NCBI GenBank assembly: GCA_027069645.1
Contig: JALXEI010000257.1
Span: forward strand, 1-12,949
Direction of reading: 5' to 3'
Source: Hyphomicrobiales bacterium
Lineage (GTDB): Bacteria > Pseudomonadota > Alphaproteobacteria > Rhizobiales > JAKIUO01
DNA length: 12,949 bases
Within the stretch, counting starts at the first letter, position 1. Every line of letters starts with the position of its first letter. Below are positions 1-6,103 of this stretch, piece after piece. The notes under the pieces are model-generated. The model had not been told where the DNA came from, ran no database searches, and worked only from the letters and a program-made list of their open reading frames with translations. Both the position numbers and the translations under genes were made by a program.

Positions 1-306
1 ACCATTGTGATGGCGGGCGCTGTGGTTCATGCCAATGCCACAATTGCCAACAGTTGCATTTTGAGTACGAACTGTTCGGTTGACTATGATTGCAAAATTG
101 GCGACAGCGTTCAGATTTCACCCGGTGTTGCCATAGCGGGCGGCGTGACGATCGGTGAGCGCTCCTTTATCGGCACGGGCGCCAGCATTATTCCCGGTGT
201 GACAATTGGCAAGGGCTGCCTTGTCGGGGCCGGTGCTGCCGTCACCCGCAATGTCGATGATGGCGGTCGTGTTGCCGGGACACCGGCGCGGCCGATCCGG
301 CGCTGA
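1..306 (+). CDS. NeuD/PglD-type sugar O-acyltransferase, hexapeptide-repeat family (5' end outside window)
   Basis: The reading frame is open from base 1 and stops at TGA 304-306, so only the C-terminal ~101 residues are present. The sequence is built from hexapeptide repeats of the left-handed beta-helix type (for example VVHANATIANSC, SVDYDCKIGDSV, ISPGVAIAGGVTIGE and SIIPGVTIGKGCLVGAG) and ends in the typical cap VAGTPARPIRR. This is the transferase half of NeuD/PglD-like enzymes, which form trimers and move an acetyl or other acyl group from CoA to a nucleotide sugar or sialic acid, usually for surface polysaccharide or glycan synthesis. The N-terminal sugar-nucleotide-binding domain would lie upstream of the window. 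The exact substrate cannot be read from the repeats. There is no obvious link to argC, which starts 107 nt downstream behind its own candidate promoter. Family call is secure; substrate is unknown. Confidence 0.85.
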   Translation, partial: TIVMAGAVVHANATIANSCILSTNCSVDYDCKIGDSVQISPGVAIAGGVTIGERSFIGTGASIIPGVTIGKGCLVGAGAAVTRNVDDGGRVAGTPARPIRR

Positions 307-346
307 TCCGCTCATGTTGCCGGGGAGCCCTGACAGTATTTGAAAT

Positions 347-375
347 TTGCCACCGGTCCACTGTCTCGCTATACA
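347..375 (+). promoter_or_regulatory. Candidate sigma-70-type promoter of argC
   Basis: TTGCCA (347-352) and TATACA (370-375) are separated by 17 nt, matching the -35/-10 consensus at 5 of 6 and 4 of 6 positions. The predicted start near 382 would leave a leader of about 32 nt before the argC ATG at 414. No terminator is evident between the acyltransferase stop and this site, so read-through is possible. Pattern match only. Confidence 0.45.
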
Positions 376-413
376 GCAAATCAAGTTCATCACAACAGGA
401 AAGATGATAGCTT

Positions 414-1454
414 ATGGAAAAGCTGAATATAGCGGTGATCGGGGCCTCGGGCTATACCGGAGGCGATCTTGTCAGGCTGGCCGTGCGTCATCCACGCATC
501 AATATTCGCTATCTCGTGGCAAAGACCCATGCCGGCAAATCCGTAAGGGAAGTCTTTCCGCATCTTGACGGACACGGATTGCCCGATCTTGTGGATAGCG
601 ATGGCGTCGACTGGCAGGATGTTGATGCGGTCTTTTGCGGTTTGCCGCATGGCACAGCCCATTCGATCATAGCGAAACTGCCCGATGGCGTCAGGGTCAT
701 TGACATGTCGGCCGACTTCAGATTGCGTGATGTCGGGACATGGGAACAGTGGTATGGCCTTGAACACAGCGCGCCCGAACTGGTCAAAAAGGCCGTTTAC
801 GGGCTTTCGGAACATTATCGCGATGAAATCGCCACGGCCTCTCTGGTGGCTTGTCCCGGTTGCTATCCGACGGCAACACTGATGGCGCTTTTGCCGGCAG
901 TGCGTGAAGGGGTCGTCAGTGGTGATGATCTGATCATCGACGCCAAGTCCGGCGTCTCGGGAGCCGGTCGCGGGCTGAAGCAAAATACGCTTTTTTCGGA
1001 AGCCGGGGAAGGGCTCTCCCCCTATGCCATTGCCGCTCATCGCCATGCGCCGGAAATCGAACAGGAACTCGGCCTTGGTGCCGGTCGGGCGATAACGGTC
1101 AATTTCACCCCTCACCTGGTCCCCATGAGCCGCGGCGAACTGGTCACCTGTTATGCCCGTCTTGGCGAAGGCAAAACCGTTGATGATGTCCGCGAGGCAC
1201 TTGTTGAAACCTACGCGGACAGCGCTTTTGTCCGGGTTGTCAAGGAGGGACCCGCGCCCTCTACACAGCAGGTCAGGGGGTCAAATTACTGTCGTATCGG
1301 TGTCTATGCCGACCGCATCACGGATCGTGTCATCATCATTTCGACGATTGACAATCTTGTGAAGGGATCGGCCGGGCAGGCCTTGCAGAATTTCAATCTG
1401 ATGTTCGGGCTGGAAGAAAGCCTTGGTCTTGAGCAACTGCCGCTGTTCCCCTGA
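414..1454 (+). CDS. argC: N-acetyl-gamma-glutamyl-phosphate reductase
   Basis: This enzyme reduces N-acetylglutamyl phosphate to N-acetylglutamate semialdehyde with NADPH, the third step of arginine biosynthesis, in the cytoplasm. The 346-residue protein has the nucleotide-binding loop GASGYTG at 10-16, the signature CPGCYPTA at 147-154 with Cys150 as the expected catalytic thiol, the HRHAPE segment at 209-214 with the conserved active-site histidine, and the family ending MFGLEE...LEQLPLFP. Length fits the common (type 1) form. The ATG at 414 is preceded by AGGAAAG (397-403) at 10-nt spacing; an upstream ATG at 404 is in another frame. It stands alone here, with no other arg gene beside it, and its upstream neighbour is a sugar acyltransferase. 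No truncation or missing key residue is seen. Confidence 0.97.
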   Translation: MEKLNIAVIGASGYTGGDLVRLAVRHPRINIRYLVAKTHAGKSVREVFPHLDGHGLPDLVDSDGVDWQDVDAVFCGLPHGTAHSIIAKLPDGVRVIDMSADFRLRDVGTWEQWYGLEHSAPELVKKAVYGLSEHYRDEIATASLVACPGCYPTATLMALLPAVREGVVSGDDLIIDAKSGVSGAGRGLKQNTLFSEAGEGLSPYAIAAHRHAPEIEQELGLGAGRAITVNFTPHLVPMSRGELVTCYARLGEGKTVDDVREALVETYADSAFVRVVKEGPAPSTQQVRGSNYCRIGVYADRITDRVIIISTIDNLVKGSAGQALQNFNLMFGLEESLGLEQLPLFP

Positions 1455-1479
1455 TGGCGGTCGGGATGATGCGGTTCAA

Positions 1480-1541
1480 TCCGATACAATCGTTAATCAT
1501 TTGTCAGAGATTTTTGTGCAACCTTGATGTGTTGTATCGGA
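1480..1541. repeat. 10-bp perfect inverted repeat with 42-nt spacer upstream of the small lipoprotein gene
   Basis: TCCGATACAA at 1480-1489 is the exact reverse complement of TTGTATCGGA at 1532-1541. The arms flank 42 nt of AT-rich sequence in the argC-lipoprotein gap, about 30 nt before the lipoprotein ATG. It could be two operator half-sites for a looping or multimeric regulator, or a long-loop RNA hairpin in the 5' leader. It is not followed by a T-run, so it is not a canonical terminator for argC. Confidence 0.6.
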
Positions 1542-1570
1542 ATCAGTGTGAATGGTGAGGATTGTTCAGG

Positions 1571-1783
1571 ATGTTGCGGTTCTGCTTTTTGATGTTTGTG
1601 GCGATCATTTCAGGGGGGTGCAGTTCGGTATCCGATTACACCTCGTCAATCGGTGACCGGGAGGCTCTGCGTATCGGCAGGGCTATTATGCCGGAGGGGG
1701 AGAGAAAGCGCCTCCTGCGGGAAATGAACCGGGTGAAACACGATCACTTTGCCATTGCTGTATACGAGATCGAGAGCCGATAA
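1571..1783 (+). CDS. Small putative lipoprotein of unknown function
   Basis: A 70-residue product starts MLRFCFLMFVAIISGGCSS: one basic residue, a hydrophobic stretch, then Cys17 in an ISGGC context, which resembles a lipobox although Ser at -3 is less usual than Leu. After cleavage the mature part would be about 54 residues, charged, with a basic stretch (GERKRLLREMNRVKHDH) and the ending YEIESR. I chose ATG 1571 because GGTGAGG (1554-1560) sits 10 nt upstream; a TTG nine bases earlier would lie on top of that site. I do not recognise a family. It lies alone between argC and alaC, on the same strand as both, behind a 10-bp inverted repeat. It might be an outer-membrane-anchored small lipoprotein. 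The gene call is likely but not certain because of its short length. Confidence 0.6.
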   Translation: MLRFCFLMFVAIISGGCSSVSDYTSSIGDREALRIGRAIMPEGERKRLLREMNRVKHDHFAIAVYEIESR

Positions 1784-1806
1784 AACTTGCTGCAACCGGT
1801 TTCGTC

Positions 1807-1840
1807 TTGGAGTGCACAAAATTCCCTTCTATAGTAGAAG
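1807..1840 (+). promoter_or_regulatory. Candidate promoter of the alaC-hom-glpX operon with a palindrome over the -10
   Basis: TTGGAG (1807-1812), a 17-nt spacer and TATAGT (1830-1835, 5 of 6 consensus) form a plausible promoter. The -10 lies inside a perfect dyad, CTTCTA-TAG-TAGAAG (1826-1840), which would suit an operator that blocks polymerase. The predicted start near 1842 gives a leader of about 105 nt before the GTG at 1947. No attenuator-like leader peptide with runs of a single amino acid was recognised. Pattern match only. Confidence 0.45.
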
Positions 1841-1934
1841 CCTGATCCGCCGGGGCAAGTGACGTGAACCGCAGGGACGTGCGGTTGGTCCATGTCTCGC
1901 TAAAGGATCGGGATTGCAGGATCCAACAGATAAA

Positions 1935-1940
1935 AGAAGG
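1935..1940 (+). promoter_or_regulatory. Ribosome-binding site supporting the GTG start of alaC
   Basis: AGAAGG lies 6 nt before GTG 1947. A competing site, AAAGGA (1902-1907), lies 6 nt before an in-frame TTG at 1914 that would add 11 residues. I prefer the GTG because the resulting N-terminus (MQGEFHKIRRLPPY) matches where relatives of this transaminase begin. The TTG start is not excluded. Confidence 0.5.
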
Positions 1941-1946
1941 TGCAAG

Positions 1947-3161
1947 GTGCAAGGCGAATTTCACAAAATCAGACGACTTCCTCCCTATGTGTTCGAGCAG
2001 GTCAATCGTCTCAAGGCGGCCGCCCGGGCCAACGGCGCCGATGTTGTCGATTTTGGTATGGGTAACCCTGATATGCCCACCCCCCGGCATATTGTCGACA
2101 AGCTGATCGAGACGGTACAAAAGCCCCATACGCATCGCTATTCGGCTTCAAAGGGCATACCGGGGCTGCGCCGCGCCCAGGCGAACTATTATGAACGGCG
2201 TTTCGGGGTCAAACTTGATCCCGACACCCAGGTGGTCGCAACACTTGGCTCCAAGGAAGGGTTCGCCAATATGGCCCAGGCCATCACCGCACCTGGTGAT
2301 GTTATCCTTGCGCCCAATCCGACCTATCCCATTCATGAATTCGGCTTTATCATTTCCGGGGGCGTGTTGCGGCATTTGCCGGTGGAACCCGACGAGAATT
2401 TTCTGGTCCATGTCGATCGCGCCATGCAACACTCCATCCCCAAGCCCATCGCGCTGGTGCTGAGTTACCCGTCCAATCCGACCGCGAAAATGGCCAGCCT
2501 TGATTTCTATAGCGAAGTCGTTGCCTATGCGCGCAAAAATGATCTGATCATATTGTCGGATGTGGCCTATTCGGAAATCTATTTTGAAGATAATCCGCCG
2601 CCTTCCGTTTTGCAGGTGCCCGGCGCAATGGATGTGGCGGTTGAATTTACATCCCTGTCGAAAACCTATGCCATGCCCGGCTGGCGCATGGGCTTTGCGG
2701 TCGGCAACGAACGTCTGATCGCGGCGCTTGCGCGGGTCAAGTCCTATCTGGATTACGGGGCCTTTACCCCCATCCAGGTGGCTGCAACAGCCGCACTCAA
2801 TGGTCCTGACGACTGCATCAGGGAAATCCGGCAGATTTACAAGTCGCGCCGGGATTGCCTGGTAAGCTGTTTTGCCCGCTCCGGCTGGGATATACCCTCG
2901 CCACCGGCGACCATGTTTGCCTGGGCGCCGATTCCGGAAAAATTCAAACCTCTGGGTTCACTGGAGTTTTCCAAACTGTTGCTGGAAAAAGCCGATATCG
3001 CGGTTTCGCCGGGTGTGGGTTTTGGCGAGTTCGGCGAGGGCTATGTGCGCCTGTCGCTTGTGGAAAATGAACACCGGATTCGCCAGGCGGCGCGGAGCTT
3101 GAGAAAATTTCTGGCGGAAGCCGATGAAACCATGCATAACGTCATTCCCATAACAGGATAA
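1947..3161 (+). CDS. alaC: AlaC-type alanine / LL-diaminopimelate-aminotransferase-like transaminase
   Basis: A fold-type I PLP aminotransferase of 404 residues (class I/II family), closely resembling E. coli AlaC along its whole length. Recognisable segments are RLPPYVF near the start, MGNPD at 38-42, GSKEG near 101-105, SYPSNPT with Asn177, Asp205 and Tyr208 for cofactor binding, SLSKTY with the PLP lysine at 239, and GYVRLSLVEN with the carboxylate-binding Arg368. AlaC makes alanine from pyruvate and glutamate; alphaproteobacterial homologues are often labelled LL-diaminopimelate or aspartate aminotransferase, so the substrate is not settled by sequence alone. It begins the alaC-hom-glpX operon; hom follows after 19 nt. 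An in-frame TTG at 1914 would add 11 residues. All catalytic residues I can identify are present. Confidence 0.9.
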   Translation: MQGEFHKIRRLPPYVFEQVNRLKAAARANGADVVDFGMGNPDMPTPRHIVDKLIETVQKPHTHRYSASKGIPGLRRAQANYYERRFGVKLDPDTQVVATLGSKEGFANMAQAITAPGDVILAPNPTYPIHEFGFIISGGVLRHLPVEPDENFLVHVDRAMQHSIPKPIALVLSYPSNPTAKMASLDFYSEVVAYARKNDLIILSDVAYSEIYFEDNPPPSVLQVPGAMDVAVEFTSLSKTYAMPGWRMGFAVGNERLIAALARVKSYLDYGAFTPIQVAATAALNGPDDCIREIRQIYKSRRDCLVSCFARSGWDIPSPPATMFAWAPIPEKFKPLGSLEFSKLLLEKADIAVSPGVGFGEFGEGYVRLSLVENEHRIRQAARSLRKFLAEADETMHNVIPITG

Positions 3162-3180
3162 GGACTGGCAGGGTTTAATT

Positions 3181-4503
3181 ATGGCGAATAACAGTTTGCG
3201 GCTCGCAATCGCCGGGCTGGGCACGATTGGCACCGGTGTGGTGCAGGTTCTTCAAACGCACGGAGACAAGCTTGCCCGGCAGGTCGGGCGGCCGGTGGAG
3301 ATCAGGGCCGTTTGTGATCTGGATCGTGATCTTGATCGCGGTGTGGATCTTTCCTCCTATGAGTGGTTCGGGGATGCGCTGGAAATGGCCCGCTCCGACA
3401 AACTTGATGTCTTTATCGAAATGATGGGCGGCGCCGACGGCATTGCCCTTGCCTGTGTCGAGGCCGCTCTTGCGGCTGGCAAACATGTGGTGACGGCCAA
3501 CAAGGCGATGCTCGCCAAGCACGGAACGCGGCTGGCGCAACTGGCCGAGGATCACGGGGTTTCCCTTAATTTTGAAGCAGCCGTCGGCGGCGGCATCCCG
3601 GTCATCAAGGCCATGCGTGAAAGCCTCGTTGGCAATGATGTGACGCGGGTCTATGGCATCATGAATGGCACCTGCAACTATATTCTTACGCGCATGCAGG
3701 AAGAAGGCCGGAATTTTGCAGATGTTTTGAAAGAGGCGCAGGAACTGGGTTTTGCCGAAGCCGATCCGACCTTTGATATTGGTGGTCATGACACCGCCCA
3801 CAAGCTGGCTATCCTGACCTCGCTGGCCTTTGGCACCGAACTGGCTTTTGATGAAATCTATCTTGAGGGTATCGAAAATATCACCATCGCCGATATCGAG
3901 GCCGCGGACCGCCTTGGCTATCGCATCAAACTGCTGGGCGTGGCCCAGATAACCGATTCAGGCATCGAACAGCGCGTTCATCCGACAATGGTTCCCAAGC
4001 ATACAGCCATTGCGGAAGTCGCCGGTGTCACCAATTGCATTGCCGTGGAGGGTGATTTTATCGACAAGATCATGCTGGTGGGACCCGGTGCCGGAGCGGG
4101 GCCGACCGCTTCCGCCATTGTCAGTGATATTGTTGATATTGCGAGGGGAATACAACTGCCGCCATTGCTGACAAAAGCGAGCGATCTCAAACCCTGCAAG
4201 CGGGCGGGAATGCGTCGTCACGAGGGCGGCTATTATATTCGCTTGCAGGTTCGCGATCACCCCGGTGCCATTGCCGCTATCGCCTCGCGCATGGCCGAGC
4301 AGGAAATTTCCCTGCAAAGCGTTGTGCAAAAGGCAAGGGGCATTCGGGGATCATCCGGGGCGCAAGAGGGTGCGCCGTTTGCGCCGGTGGTGCTGATAAC
4401 CCATGAAACGACGGAAAGCGCCGTCCGCAAGGCCCTTGAAGCCATAAACAGTGACGGCCATGTTGAAACTGGATCGCAAATGATCAGGATCGAATCCCTG
4501 TAG
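3181..4503 (+). CDS. hom: Homoserine dehydrogenase with C-terminal ACT domain
   Basis: This enzyme reduces aspartate semialdehyde to homoserine with NAD(P)H, the branch step towards threonine, methionine and isoleucine. The 440-residue protein has the Rossmann motif GLGTIGTG at 12-19, TANK at 105-108, NGTCNYI at 162-168, and the catalytic segment ending GGHDTAHK, where Glu193, Asp204 and Lys208 correspond to the known catalytic Glu, Asp and Lys of the family. An ACT domain (about 350-425, beginning YYIRLQVRDHPGAI) is the usual site of threonine feedback inhibition. GGCAGGG (3167-3173) lies 7 nt before the ATG. The gap to alaC is 19 nt and to glpX 27 nt, so the three are very likely co-transcribed. 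Length and motifs are normal for the single-function form; there is no fused aspartokinase. Confidence 0.97.
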   Translation: MANNSLRLAIAGLGTIGTGVVQVLQTHGDKLARQVGRPVEIRAVCDLDRDLDRGVDLSSYEWFGDALEMARSDKLDVFIEMMGGADGIALACVEAALAAGKHVVTANKAMLAKHGTRLAQLAEDHGVSLNFEAAVGGGIPVIKAMRESLVGNDVTRVYGIMNGTCNYILTRMQEEGRNFADVLKEAQELGFAEADPTFDIGGHDTAHKLAILTSLAFGTELAFDEIYLEGIENITIADIEAADRLGYRIKLLGVAQITDSGIEQRVHPTMVPKHTAIAEVAGVTNCIAVEGDFIDKIMLVGPGAGAGPTASAIVSDIVDIARGIQLPPLLTKASDLKPCKRAGMRRHEGGYYIRLQVRDHPGAIAAIASRMAEQEISLQSVVQKARGIRGSSGAQEGAPFAPVVLITHETTESAVRKALEAINSDGHVETGSQMIRIESL

Positions 4504-4530
4504 ACCGCGCTGGCCGGAAGGTGATGAAAC

Positions 4531-5523
4531 ATGAATGATGCCGCAAATTCCGATCAGGTCGATTACGGGCGCATGTGCATGATGGGCATTGTGCGCGCCA
4601 CGGAAGCGGCAGCGCTGGCAGCGGCAAAATTCACCGGGCGTGGCGACGAGATGGGTGGTGACGAGGCGGCGCTCGGGGGCATGGCCGAACAGTTGCAACA
4701 GTTGCCTGTCTGCGGTCGTATCATTGTCGGTGAACACGGTTTTTCCGACGACGAGAGGTTGCAGGTGGGGCGGTTGCTGGGGGGCAGCGGTGACCGGCAC
4801 CAGGTGGATATAGCCCTGATGCCGCTGGAGGGGACGAGTATCAATGCCCGGGCCCTGTCAAATGCCCTTTCCGTTGTTGTCATTGCCGAGAAAAACAGTT
4901 TGTTGCAGATCCCGCCGATCTATATGGACAAGATCGCTATTGGTCCTGGATTTGAGCCGGGTCTGATCGGTCTTGATCGTACACCACAGGAGAATATCGA
5001 GGCGCTGGCCGGGGCAAAAGGCGTTGACAGCCGCGACATAACGGTTTGCATTCTCGACCGCTCCCGCCATCGTGAACTGATTGAACAGGTGCGTGCTGCC
5101 GGGGCCGCAATTCGCCTGATCGGGGACGGTGATATTGCCGGTGTGATCCAGACTACCGACCCGGAGGAAACCGGGATCGACATGGTGCTGGGGGTTGGCG
5201 GGGCAGATCAGGGTATTCTCGCGGCAGCGGCCTTGCAGTGCACAGGCGGGCAGATGGAAGGGCGGCTGGTCTTGCGTGACGGTTCCGACCGCAAGCTGCT
5301 GGATAAATATGAAATCGACGATATATCCCGGATTTATTCACTCGATGACATGATCGGGGGAGATGTGACCTTTGCCGCGACCGGTGTCACGGATGGTTAT
5401 CTGCTTGAAGGTGTGCGCCGTGGCGGCCTGCAATCCAGCACCCAAAGCATTGTTATGCGCGCTTCAAGCGGTTCCGTGCGCATTATCGACACCATGCACA
5501 ATCATGCCGGAAAGCCGGTCTGA
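4531..5523 (+). CDS. glpX: GlpX-family (class II fructose-1,6-bisphosphatase) protein with a degraded metal site
   Basis: GlpX enzymes hydrolyse fructose-1,6-bisphosphate in gluconeogenesis using Mn2+. The 330-residue protein aligns end to end with the family: VTEAAALAAAK-like VRATEAAALAAAK near 21-33, GRGD with Asp39, YMDKIAIGP near 131-139, the SRH segment near 178-180, GDGD at 198-201, and FAATGVTDG near 281-289. Several usual metal-site residues are changed. Family DPxEGT reads MPLEGT (Met97 replaces the ligand Asp85 of E. coli), GGAPEG reads GGADQG (Gln227 replaces Glu213), and the GExExDEAP loop reads GEHGFSDDE (Glu68 kept; Gly70 and Ser72 replace Glu59 and Asp61). Glu100 (E. coli Glu88) is retained. 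The frame is intact, so this is not an ordinary pseudogene. GGAAGG lies 9 nt before the ATG. Its operon position is that of the normal alphaproteobacterial glpX. Phosphatase activity is doubtful. Confidence 0.88.
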   Translation: MNDAANSDQVDYGRMCMMGIVRATEAAALAAAKFTGRGDEMGGDEAALGGMAEQLQQLPVCGRIIVGEHGFSDDERLQVGRLLGGSGDRHQVDIALMPLEGTSINARALSNALSVVVIAEKNSLLQIPPIYMDKIAIGPGFEPGLIGLDRTPQENIEALAGAKGVDSRDITVCILDRSRHRELIEQVRAAGAAIRLIGDGDIAGVIQTTDPEETGIDMVLGVGGADQGILAAAALQCTGGQMEGRLVLRDGSDRKLLDKYEIDDISRIYSLDDMIGGDVTFAATGVTDGYLLEGVRRGGLQSSTQSIVMRASSGSVRIIDTMHNHAGKPV

Positions 5524-5537
5524 TACCAGGTCGCAAA

Positions 5538-5560
5538 AAGATTGTCTCACAATTTTCTTT
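5538..5560 (+). terminator. Candidate intrinsic terminator of the alaC-hom-glpX operon
   Basis: Fifteen bases after the glpX stop, AAGATTGT pairs with ACAATTTT (8 bp including one G-U) around a CTC loop and runs into TTTTCTTT. The stem is AT-rich, so it is weaker than a classical terminator, but the hairpin plus T-tract and the position at the operon end fit. Confidence 0.4.
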
Positions 5561-5570
5561 CCGCCTCGAT

Positions 5571-5647
5571 GTTACGCTTCCCGGGCAGGCGATAGCACTG
5601 ATCCGGGATCCCGGGGCAACAAAAGGGAGTGCGTTGAGAGAATGAAC
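5571..5647 (+). repeat. Dispersed repeat copy A (inverted relative to copy C)
   Basis: Its reverse complement matches 5786-5863 over nearly the whole 77 bp, sharing blocks such as GTTCATT, CTCAACGC, GATCCCGGATC, GCTATCGC and CCGGGAAGC. It contains a perfect 12-bp palindrome CCGGGATCCCGG at 5603-5614. Such elements are typical of noncoding REP-like repeats; I cannot count genome copies from here. Confidence 0.8.
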
Positions 5648-5720
5648 AGCAACAACAGCCTGTCATACCAGGAAGCATAATGATTGACCTTCGTATTTTG
5701 TTCAGGTTGGCAGGCTGTTC

Positions 5721-5772
5721 CGCTCCCCGGACAAGCGCAGCGCAGAGCCGGGGCCCAGGGCCGCAAGTGATA
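5721..5772 (+). repeat. Dispersed repeat copy B (same orientation as A, inverted relative to D)
   Basis: CGCTCCCCGGACAAGCGCAG begins like copy A (CGCTTCCCGGGCAGGCG) and continues AGAGCCGGGGCCCAGG to CCGCAAGTGAT. Its reverse complement matches both ends of 5889-5978 (ATCACTTGCG ... GGCTCTGC ... GCGCTTGTCCGGGGAGCG). Confidence 0.75.
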
Positions 5773-5785
5773 TGCTTTTGTTTAT

Positions 5786-5863
5786 GTTCATTTTCTCAAC
5801 GCGTTCCTTACTTGCTGCCCCTGGATCCCGGATCGGCGCTATCGCTTGTCCGGGAAGCAAAAC
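5786..5863 (-). repeat. Dispersed repeat copy C (inverted copy of A)
   Basis: Imperfect reverse complement of copy A over about 78 bp. In the core of 46 bp I count about seven differences by eye, several of them transitions. The pair A/C could form a large cruciform or RNA stem if transcribed together, enclosing copy B. Confidence 0.8.
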
Positions 5864-5888
5864 GTGAGTCAATCTTTTTGCACTCCGG

Positions 5889-5978
5889 TATCACTTGCGA
5901 TTCTGGACCCGGCTCTGCACGCGGGATCATATCCGCTGTGCTGTCAACTCTTTGTGGCCCGCGCTTGTCCGGGGAGCG
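5889..5978 (-). repeat. Dispersed repeat copy D (inverted relative to B, with about 39 extra bases)
   Basis: TATCACTTGCG and GGCTCTGC at the left and GCGCTTGTCCGGGGAGCG at the right match the reverse complement of copy B. Where B has 3 nt between the last two blocks, D has 42 nt (5919-5960). That extra sequence includes an imperfect hairpin, GCGGGATCATATCCGC (5921-5936). Confidence 0.7.
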
Positions 5979-6025
5979 ATTCAGGCGCAGTGGGTTAATA
6001 TTTGAGCAGGTTCCCGGGGGGGCAT

Positions 6026-6054
6026 TTGTTGACACTCATCAACAGGCATATTTT
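6026..6054 (+). promoter_or_regulatory. Candidate recJ promoter with an overlapping dyad
   Basis: TTGTTG (6026-6031) and TATTTT (6049-6054) are 17 nt apart; the better -35 match TTGACA (6029-6034) would leave only 14 nt. A perfect dyad TGTTGA-N6-TCAACA (6027-6044) covers the -35 and spacer, as an operator would. It does not resemble the alphaproteobacterial LexA box. Predicted leader about 43 nt. Confidence 0.4.
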
Positions 6055-6103
6055 GAGCGGTTTGCGAATCACTCTATTCCTGTGACTTTGGGAGAGGAAC
6101 GAG

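Larger units (their letters stand above)
5524..6103. other. 580-nt intergenic region filled with a GC-rich repeat family
   Basis: No convincing gene is present. The region holds a possible terminator (5538-5560), four related repeat copies (5571-5647, 5721-5772, 5786-5863, 5889-5978), and the recJ promoter area (6026-6054). A short fragment at 5654-5682 (AACAGCCTG ... CCAGGAAGCATAAT) resembles the edge of the reverse-oriented copies and includes an AACAGCCTG arm that recurs inverted at 5711-5719. In relatives glpX and recJ lie close together, so this block is probably an insertion of dispersed repeats. Confidence 0.7.

Noticed and set aside
390..1115. 241-codon minus-strand frame opposite argC
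   Set aside because: Antisense to a complete argC with all motifs; no ribosome-binding site or family similarity.
1864..2106. 80-codon frame with GTG start overlapping alaC
   Set aside because: It overlaps the conserved alaC start in another frame and has no good ribosome-binding site. Its short resemblance to the rhodanese protein is listed as a low-interest finding, not as a gene.
4531..5523. glpX as a frameshifted pseudogene
   Set aside because: The frame is intact from start to stop at normal family length and conserved segments are in register; only specific residues are altered.
5571..5978. CRISPR array
   Set aside because: The repeats are long, imperfect, in both orientations and irregularly spaced, with no uniform spacers or cas genes.
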